A DNA stretch of 64,000 nt, from NCBI RefSeq assembly GCF_023065955.2, contig NW_026622997.1:16720001-16784000 (forward strand), read 5' to 3'. This document shows positions 56,525 through 64,000 of this stretch, one piece after another. The stretch's first letter is position 1; every line of letters begins with the position of its first letter. The position numbers were made by a program, and so were the translations under genes. The notes below the pieces were generated by a model. It was not told the DNA's origin. It saw only the letters and a program-made list of their open reading frames with translations, and did not search any database. This DNA is from Ursus arctos (taxonomy: Eukaryota; Chordata; Mammalia; Carnivora; Ursidae).

Positions 56525-56910
56525 GTTTCTTTTATTTTTTAAAGCCACTTTATTGAGGCCTGAGTGACATGCAAAAATAGGTTCCTGTTCAATGTGTCCA
56601 ACTTGATGAGTTTGGGGACAGGTAGGCACCTGAGAAGTCATCACGACCAACCAGGCCATACATATATACATGACCTCCCGAAGTCTCCCCCTGTGCCCTT
56701 TTTATTATTATCACTATTACTGTATCATTATTATTATTATTATTATTATTACTACTACTATTATTATATTGTGGTAAGGACACATAACATAACATAAAAG
56801 GTCTACCTTCCTGGCAGATTTTAGAAGTGTACATTACAGCATCATTGGCAATCAGCACTACTCTGTGTGGTACATCTCCAGAACTTACGTAACTCTCTGG
56901 AAAGACCATG
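56525..56910 (-). mobile_element. Old L1 3' end, minus strand, with (ATT)n
   Basis: 'ccactttattgaggcctgag', 'gtgtccaacttgatgagttt', a (TTA)n block at 56706-56767, then 'ttgtggtaaggacacataac', 'tagaagtgtacattacag' and 'acatctccagaactta' follow the complement of an old L1 3' UTR. Confidence 0.75.
56706..56767 (+). repeat. (TTA)n with ACT variants
   Basis: Trinucleotide repeat TTA with a short TAC/ACT variant block, inside the old L1. Confidence 0.93.
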
Positions 56911-56956
56911 AATTGAGAGCTAGCAAGTCAGCTTTTCTTTCTTTTTCTTTCTTTTC

Positions 56957-57150
56957 TTTTTTTAAGGATTTTATTTATTTATTTGTCAGAGAGAGAGAGA
57001 GCACAAGCAGAGTAGCAGGCAGAGAAGGCAGAGGGAGAAGCAGGCTCCCCAGTGAGCAAGGAGCCCAATGCAGGACTCGATCCCAGGACCCTGGGATCAT
57101 TACCTGAGCTGAAGGCAGACGCCCAACCAATTCAGCCACCCAGGCAACCC
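56957..57150 (-). mobile_element. Can-SINE, minus strand
   Basis: CTTTT-rich tail complement, 'ggattttatttatttatttg', GA tract, 'gagaagcaggctccccagtg', 'ccctgggatcattacctgag', 'agccacccaggcaaccc'. Opposite in orientation to the SINE at 56109. Confidence 0.93.
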
Positions 57151-59541
57151 AACGAGTAGGGCTCTGACTAGTTTTGTGTGAACTTGGAAAGTCTCTTCCC
57201 CTTCATCTCCAGTCTATAAAATGAGGCTTTGGCCACCATGCTCTGTCATATCTTTCCTGACCCTGTCATTTTATGTCTTAGCTCGAGGAGGAAACTATCA
57301 CCCACCAGATGTTCTACAAATGATGAAAAAAGCTACACTGTAGAGTCAAATGCTTGAAGGGTATCCCTCGGGACAAATATATGTTCACTGTTCCACTGGC
57401 ACAAACATTAATCCCCCTCCATTAGTGATTCTGAGTTGCTGTGACTACTTGCAACCCAGAGCCCCAACCCTTGGTCCTTTGTGAGATACCCTCCATTAGG
57501 TTTGCCTCAAAACGCAACGCACTTCACACGCATTGAGCACAGTTGCAAACTCCTCTGTGACAAAATGAAAAGATTAATTTGGAGCTTCAGTACTTGGTGT
57601 TTATCTGTTAGGGTGCCAGCTGCCATTGTAATGATACAGTCTCCCATGCAGACAATTAAAAATGCTGAAGGACTCGGTTCTAATTGTTTTGCTTTGAATT
57701 ATAATTCAATGAAGAGACATCACCTATGTAATAGGAGGGCCACCACGCTTTGTTTGAAGTTTCAACAATTCTTTGACTTCCTGTATACTGTTCTTTCTCA
57801 CCAAAACCTCCCAAGGACCCCCCCCCCAAAACCAGGGAAGTATAAGGAGTGGCTTTGGTAGTGCCTAGAATTCCTTTTCCCTTTATTCTAAGCCCCAGCG
57901 CTGCCCCCGTGTCCCCCCACAGTTTACCCAAAATTCCCTTCTCCCCTGCGAGCCTCACATTTTGGTATTTCCTCTACTTGCATCTTCTTACATCAAACTT
58001 ACCTGTTTTAATCATTCCCTCAGAAGCCGATCACTGCTACTGACGAGCAAATGTGGCAAATTAACCCAGTATTGAATAGTGGGTGCTAGTGAAGTTGCTC
58101 TTGCTTCTTTGTGCTTTACAAATGGAAAAGGAAGACAACAATCATCCTCCTCTTTTCACTGAGCATTAGTGACAGTTGCGTGGGAGGGGAAGGAGTGATG
58201 AGGGAACAGCTCCTTAACTCCACCTTCTCCCAAATTAAGTCAAACTACAGAAATCCCAGCTCACATCCAAAAAAGGGGACCAAATACAGGCTGTGGGGGA
58301 AGTTAAAAGAGAGATCTGCTTAGTTATCCTTCAGTTATTTTTTCTTCTACTTTTTTTTCTCCCTTTGTCTCTTTTCTGCCCTTAACAGCTTCTATTACCC
58401 AACTGAACACATAAGAGTATACAGAGCTTTTCCACAAGAAACTAATGGTGTTTACAAAGTTTGGTTCCCTTTTCCTCGTGTCTGCCCATCTTCCAAGGGA
58501 GCAGGGCTCAGTTTGTAAGGGGAAGAATATTTCCAGTGGGGACAGAACAAGAGCAAGTCAACTAAGCACAACTCTTCACCCCTGAGGGTGGACCTTTTCC
58601 AGATATGTAAATAACAGTTGTACATGAATATAATTATCTTCTAGAACCTTCCACCAACGCTACTTTAAATGGCTCCCTTTCAACTCAGAATTGGAACTCA
58701 GTCAATGATGCTTAATTTAAATGAATACTGGCATTAACCTGAAAAGGCTGTCAACTTCTCTCCTTAAAGGCCTGATGATACCTGATCTATTCAAAAGAGG
58801 TACAAGCCACTCACCCTTTCATGAGAGCTGTTTTATCAGACCCATTCTTTTTGAGCCTCCAAGAACAGATGTCATTTCTTAAACATTTTATCCCTCTCTT
58901 AATCTGAAGTTCTCTCTAAGGAAAATTCAGTCATTCCCTTTAGTCTTTTACACTTATGTATTTAAACCCTGTGGGTGTGTATCTTGGGTTTCATATCAGG
59001 GAGAGACAAAGCCTGATTAAGCTCACTCCGGAGGGACAGGGCACTAGTCTAAGAAAGGCTCTTCTTATTCTTGAGGGCCTCACATTATATGACATCCTGG
59101 TTTGGAGACCTCTGTCACTTGTGCCATCATCCCGCAAAATCATATCTGACACTTTCTGTCTATCTTCACAACTTTAAAGTATCCTACAGTGTTTCAGAAG
59201 TGGCAAATTCTGTTTTCATCTACATAAATTGCAATAGCCCCAGTTTAGAAGACAGGCTTTGATTTTTTTCCTTTTGCTTTGAAAAGTCTTTCCAATTTTA
59301 TTAACAGACCAGGGCAGTCAGAAGGATGTGTCAAAAGACTTCATGAATTACCTCTTTCAAGAAAGAAGACCAAATTATCAGAACAGTATTTACACTGGAG
59401 TAGAATGTGCAATGGAATTATGGCTTAGCTGTGAGAGTCCCCACTGGGGTTAGCCGTGAGAAAAAAGAAAACCACTTTGGCGACTCAGAAGGACACTCAT
59501 AATTTATACTGAAGAAGGGAATAGAGAGGACAAATCAGGTA
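57151..59541. other. No recognised feature, 2.4 kb
   Basis: 57180-57240 shows only a weak MIR core. 57590-57720 is an AT-rich block noted in findings. A C10 run lies at 57818-57827. Frames of up to 126 codons (57481-57861) have no recognisable domain. Confidence 0.4.
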
Positions 59542-59594
59542 GTGTGTGTGTGCGTGCGTGTGTGTTTGTGTGTGTGTGTGTGTGTGTGCACACA
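59542..59594 (+). repeat. (TG)n microsatellite, interrupted
   Basis: TG units with TGCG and TTTG interruptions, then a CACA end. Confidence 0.95.
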
Positions 59595-59801
59595 TGCCCA
59601 TATGCTTGTGTGTGTCTGGTACATGCATGTAATGACAGGATTTTTACAGTGGTAGTATGCCTTCCCTGATTGGCCGGGAAGCACGAGTTTGGTTATACTC
59701 ACGTAGTGATCTAAAAGATAATACTTTTTATAAACCCTTCCTGTCTTTTGGTATTTTTAGTGTGTGGTGGGAGAAAAGACTCTTTGACAAAGGGGACTTT
59801 A

Positions 59802-60014
59802 TTTTTTTATTTTTTTAAATATTTTATTTATTTATTTGACAGAGAGAGAGCACACAAGTAGGCACAGTGGCATGTGGCAGAAGGAGAGGGAGAAGGAGAA
59901 GCAGACTCCCTGCTGAGCAGGGAGCCTGATGCGGGGCTGGATCCCAGGACCCTGGGATCATGACCTGAGCCAAAGACAGACGCTTAACCAACTGACCTAC
60001 CCAGGCACAGCAAT
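59802..60014 (-). mobile_element. Can-SINE, minus strand
   Basis: 'aatattttatttatttattt', GA tract, 'agcagactccctgctgagca', 'gatcatgacctgagcc', 'ttaaccaactgacctaccca'. The 13-bp TSD 'aaaggggacttta' lies at 59789-59801 and 60015-60027. Confidence 0.95.
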
Positions 60015-60204
60015 AAAGGGGACTTTAACCAAGGAAATAGTGATTGCAAAATTACAAAGTAGGTGACATTTCTGTTTCTGCCTCCCTTTTCTGCAAACTT
60101 TTTACCGCTTTCCATATCTCCTTCAGACTTTTCCATCCCTTAAATCCTGGGAAAATAGTTTTAAACTTATTCATAGCAATAATAAATGGCCTGGTAGTCC
60201 ATAA

Positions 60205-60425
60205 AGTAACATGGCTGAGGGCCAGAAAGATCTGGGACTGAATCCTGGCTCTGCCACATAATGTGAAATCTTGGACAAATTCATCTCTCCAAACCTCGGT
60301 TTCTTAAACTTGAAAATGGGAAGACTCAAGCCTTCCTGGTGAATTGCTATGATTGAGTGAGGTCATGCTCTAAAGCACTGAGCATAGGAGCTGGGACACA
60401 ATAAGTGCCTAATACATGCTAGCTT
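60205..60425 (+). mobile_element. MIR SINE, near full length
   Basis: 'tgggactgaatcctggctct', 'gccacataatgtgaaatctt', 'ggacaaattcatctctccaa', 'acttgaaaatgggaagactc', 'gctctaaagcactgagcata', 'cacaataagtgcctaatac'. Confidence 0.85.
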
Positions 60426-60634
60426 TTGTCATTGTTGTATTATATCACCATAAAGGGAGAGAAGAGGTTTCATATTTTGGGAATTTTTCTAACACTAAAT
60501 TGGAAGACTTTAGTTATATTTTTCAGGAAAGATAATTACTGAAATCAAACCATTTCCTCTGAGGAAGGTGGACTCTATATAATCACACAAAATCACCGCT
60601 GATTCAAAATAAGCAAATGTTTAATTCATTTTTC

Positions 60635-62400
60635 CAGCTTTATGGAGGTGTAATTGACATATAAAATTGTAAGATAAAGTGTGCATCATGGGGATTTAAT
60701 ACCTGAATACACTGGACAAGAAATCCCCCAATCTAGTTAATTAACACACCCGTCACCTCACATATTTATCTTTTTTGTGTATGCGAACACTTAAGTTCTA
60801 CTTTGTCAGAAAATCTCAGTCATAGAATACAACGTTATCAACTGTAGTCACCCTGTTTCACATTCACTCTTCAAGCTTTATTCATCTTCTGACTCACTTT
60901 GTACCTTTTCACCAACTTCTTCCTGTTGTTCCCACCACCCCCAGCACCAGACAACCACTTTTCTACTCTATTTCAATGAGTTAAACTTTTTTTTTTTTTT
61001 TGGATTCTACCTGTAAGTGATACCACGCAGTATTTGTCTTTCTCTGTCTGACCTATTCCACTTACTGTAATTCCCCCAAGGTCCATCCATGTTGTCCCAA
61101 ATGGCAGGATTCCCTTCTTTCTCGTGGCTGAATAATACTCCATTGTGTATGTATACCACGTCTTCTCTACCCATTATCTGTTGATGGACACTTAGGTTGT
61201 TTCCATATCTTGGTTATTGGGAATAGTGCTGTGATGAAGATGGGAGTGCAGATACCTCTTCAATGTTCTGTCTTCATTTCCTTTGGATATATACCCAGAA
61301 GTGGGATTGCTGGATCATATCATATTTCTTTATTTAATTTTTGGCAGGACCTCCATTCTGTTTTCTATAATGGCTGAACCCATTTACATCCCCACCATCA
61401 GGGCACAAGGCTTCCCTTTCTTCACATCCTTGCCAACACTTGTTATCTCTTGACTTCTGGATGATGGCCTTTCTAACAGGTGTAAGGTGATATCTCATTG
61501 TCGTTTTGACTTGTATCTCCCTGATGATTAGTGAGGTAGAGCACCTTTTCATGTACTTGTTGGCCATTTGCATGTCTTCTTTAGAAAAATGTCTACTTAG
61601 TTCCTGTACTCATTTTTTCATTCTGTTGTTTGGGTTTTTTTGTTTTGTTTGCTTTTGAGATATATGAGTTCTTTATATATTTTGGATATTAACTCCTTAT
61701 CAAACATATGATTTGCAAACATTTTCTCCCTTTCCATAGATTGCCTTTTCATTTTGTTTATGGTTTCCTTCGCTGTGCAGAAGCATTTTAGTTTTATGTA
61801 GTCCCACTTGTTTAATTTTGCTTTTGTTGCCTTTACTTTTGGTGTCAAATCCAAAAAAGTCATTGCCAAGACCAATGTCAAGACGCTTACCCTCTATGTT
61901 TTCTTCCAGGAGTTTTGTGGCTTCAGGTCTTACATTCAAGTGTTTAACCCATTGTGAGTTGATTTTTGTGTGTGGTCCAGTGTCACTCTTTCACATGCGG
62001 CTGTCCAGTTTTCCCAACACCATTCCTTGAAGAGATTATCCTTTCCCCGTCGTATATTTTTGGCTCCTTTGTCCTAAATTAATTGGTCATAAATGCCTAG
62101 GTTTATTTCTGGGTTATGTAGTCTGTTGTGTTGATCTAGGTGTGTATTTTTGTGCTAGTACCATACTGTCTTGATTACTATGGCTTTGTAATATAGTTTG
62201 AAATCAGGAAGTGTGATGCCTCTAGGTTTGTCCTTCTTTCTCAAGGTTGCTTTTGTTATTCAGGATCTCTCGTGGTTCGATACAATTTTAGAATTGCTTT
62301 TTCTCTTTATGTGAAAAATGTCATTGGAAGTTTGATTGTATTGAATCTATAGATTGTGTTGAATCTGTAGATTCCTTTGGGTAGGATGGACGTTTTAAGT
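60635..62400 (-). mobile_element. L1, 1.8 kb, ORF2 end plus 3' UTR, minus strand
   Basis: The longest L1 in the window. The plus strand opens with the 3' UTR complement ('tttatggaggtgtaattgac') and continues into ORF2 sequence. Several frameshifts and stops are visible. The 5' part (endonuclease and most of the reverse transcriptase) is missing. A small tandem duplication 'gaatct.tagatt' lies at 62343-62373. Confidence 0.9.
61334..61939 (-). pseudogene. L1 ORF2 C-terminal region, frameshifted
   Basis: Three overlapping open stretches in different frames together cover a continuous part of ORF2. Visible motifs are [27 protein letters not shown] and [11 protein letters not shown], all known from mammalian L1 ORF2 downstream of the reverse transcriptase. 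The frame changes mark deletions or insertions, so no functional protein is expected. The plus-strand frame at 61818-62030 is a shadow. Confidence 0.85.
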
Positions 62401-62429
62401 AAATGTTTACTTTTAAATTATTTTCTTTT

Positions 62430-62900
62430 GGGGGAGTGTGAGAATGCGTCATTTAGCATTTACTATGCAACAAAGCACCCCAAAACTTAGCCTAAAATGA
62501 CATTTATTATTTCTCATGATTCTGTGAATTTTCTAGGTGCTTCTTTTGATCTGAACTAGTGTTGCTGGGGCTAGGTGGTCAAGAATGGCCTCACTCACTC
62601 ACGTGTCTGGGGCCTGAGCTGAGATAGCTGAGGAGGCTGGGCTGGCTGGAGCCTGTGTCATCCTCCTGGAGGCTCGCCTAAGCTTTTTGGCATGATGGCA
62701 AGAGTTCCCAGTAGCTAGAAAGGGCAAACCCTGATAAGCAAGCACTTTTCAAGCCTCTGTTCTCTAATTAGTCAAAGCATATCACATGGCCAATGCAGAT
62801 TGAAGGATTATAGTGCCCCCCACTTGGTGGGAGTTACTACCAAAAAACCTATGGCCATTCAGACTCCACAATACAGGAGTTTTGGGTAGCCAGGCCTTCT
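62430..62900 (+). mobile_element. Ancient interspersed repeat, family not resolved
   Basis: 'tatgcaacaaagcaccccaa', 'aacttagcctaaaatgacat', 'ttattatttctcatgattct', 'caagaatggcctcactcact', 'gtcaaagcatatcacatggc' and 'cacttggtgggagttactac' match, in order, a common mammalian repeat whose name I cannot state with confidence. Confidence 0.5.
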
Positions 62901-63641
62901 AATCTCCATACACAGCTATAAAGAGAGTTGTTCAGAATATTCCGTAGTGAGTCTACAGCTTTGTTCCCATAAGGAAATCAAAACCTTTAGGAAAAGTTAA
63001 CACTTCTTAAAGCACAGAGTCATTGTCTACATGTAATTCTTGGCCTTTCAATCAGTAGTAGGTTTCCCAGTAAGAAAATATTTGGAAGAGGCTTGAAAAT
63101 GTGAAAAGGACAAGGAAAAGTAAGGCATTATTATCATCTCTCAAGATTAGATAGGGTGGCTTTCTTTTTTTATATTTTTCCCTCTTTTTTTTGGCTTGGT
63201 TTTGGTGATGGTAATGATTTTTTTTTTTCCCAGAAAATGCTCATACAGACATATTTTAACAATTCAGCTTCTATTCTTAATCCTTGGTATATATTTTTAA
63301 GTTTGAAATAATAAAGAATTCAGATTTTAAATGAAATGTTTGGCTCTTTGATTTCACATTAATTTCCATTTTCTCTTGCCAAAATGAAGCTGTGCCTTTG
63401 TAAATCTCCCTGTGGAGTAACCCTTCTGTAAGGACATGGTACTTGAAGATAAGAGATCAGTTGAGAAAAGGAAGGAAGGAATGGAGAAGAAAAACATGCA
63501 ACTGAGGGGAAGAGGGAAGTTGCAGAAAGCATCTCTTTGCTCTAAAACAAGTTTCCATGTCCATAGAAATGTTAAAAATATGTGTTTGTGGATAATGTTA
63601 TGACAGAGTGAGCATTCAATCATGTGTGTCGTACATTTTAC
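62901..63641. other. No recognised feature
   Basis: Unique AT-rich sequence with T runs at 63170-63230. A 110-codon minus-strand frame at 63354-63686 has no recognisable domain. Confidence 0.45.
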
Positions 63642-63656
63642 AAATAGGAAAGGAGG

Positions 63657-63763
63657 GGCACCTGGTTGGCTCGGTCGGTAGAGCACGTGACTCTTGATCT
63701 CAGGGTTGTGGGTTCAAGTCCCACACTGGAGGTAGAGATCACTTAAAAATAAAATCTTTAAAA
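63657..63763 (+). mobile_element. Short Can-SINE with an unusually tRNA-Lys-like body
   Basis: Only about 107 bp. The body 'gctcggtcggtagagcac', 'gactcttgatctcaggg', 'ttgtgggttcaagtcccac' follows tRNA-Lys(CTT) closely. It has a B box at 63711-63721 and a weaker A box at 63667-63678. The CT tract of other Can-SINEs is absent; a short 'gtagagatcacttaaaaata' and A-rich tail follow. Perfect 15-bp TSD 'aaataggaaaggagg' at 63642-63656 and 63764-63778. It has the head and tail of a SINE, so it is not called a tRNA gene. Confidence 0.93.
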
Positions 63764-63778
63764 AAATAGGAAAGGAGG

Positions 63779-64000
63779 TTAATTAAGCTGCTAAAGTTCA
63801 TCCAAGCTGATCCAATTTGAACCCAGATCTGATTTTATTAGTTTTGGTGAGTGATGTTCAGGAACGTGAAAATGCCTTGAGAAAAACTTTTGGAGAGATT
63901 CATTTTAATGATAAGCCTCATGAGAAGACCATAGTTGATGTGCATTCGCCTGGCCTCGAGTCAAGTAAGATGAGACTTAAGAAAATCACAAGGAGAGTCT
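63779..64000. other. No recognised feature
   Basis: Unique sequence to the window edge. Confidence 0.45.

Noticed and set aside
57481..57861. 126-codon frame
   Set aside because: No domain, ends in a C10 and low-complexity stretch; considered chance.
63657..63763. Functional tRNA-Lys gene
   Set aside because: It has a SINE head and A-rich tail and a TSD on both sides, and the acceptor stem does not close.

Overview
This window is mammalian nuclear DNA from a caniform carnivore. The main evidence is about 23 copies of the carnivore tRNA-Lys-derived SINE (Can-SINE, SINEC). The youngest copies carry a head ending in a 'gggcgtgatccc' motif and a CT tract with the run 'cactccccctgcttgtg'. From memory I associate this subtype with bears and pinnipeds rather than dogs, cats or weasels. 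That assignment is an inference; I could not run a database search. Young L1 3' UTR pieces of a carnivore type occur three times.

I find no protein-coding gene, exon, structural RNA gene, CpG island, bacterial or viral gene, or CRISPR array. The open frames are short and are explained by chance or by repeats, including a frame that recurs because it lies on the antisense strand of the SINE. The window reads as intergenic or deep-intronic sequence, AT-rich and without a recognisable unit of coding sequence in 64 kb.

The recognisable content is layered by age. The oldest layer is MIR, L2, a possible CR1/L3 scrap and hAT-type MER5A/MER20 remnants. The longest of these is an L2 of about 1.5 kb at 30480-31990. 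Next come older L1 fragments, nearly all on the minus strand: 5730-6545, 11465-12315, 53725-54085, 56525-56910 and the 1.8 kb piece at 60635-62400. A probable ERV1-like solo LTR lies at 23395-24164. The youngest layer is Can-SINEs and L1 3' ends, many with target-site duplications (TSDs) of 10-19 bp.

Region by region: 1-9.6 kb holds MIR, a plus-strand L1 3' UTR and a three-layer nested insertion near 5.4-5.7 kb. 9.6-17.4 kb holds L2, L1 and a SINE/L1 composite with a 5' inversion. 17.4-30 kb is mostly unique sequence with a solo LTR and several SINEs. 30-37 kb is the long L2 with nested insertions, then SINEs, L2 and MER5A. 37-53 kb is sparse, with a MER20 interrupted by L1. 53-64 kb is dense in L1, SINEs and microsatellites. 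The most unusual observations concern insertion mechanics: three copies of one target site, a nearly tail-only insertion, a twin-primed L1 that shares its TSD with a SINE, and an L1 insertion with no TSD. I did not find a convincing new biological system.
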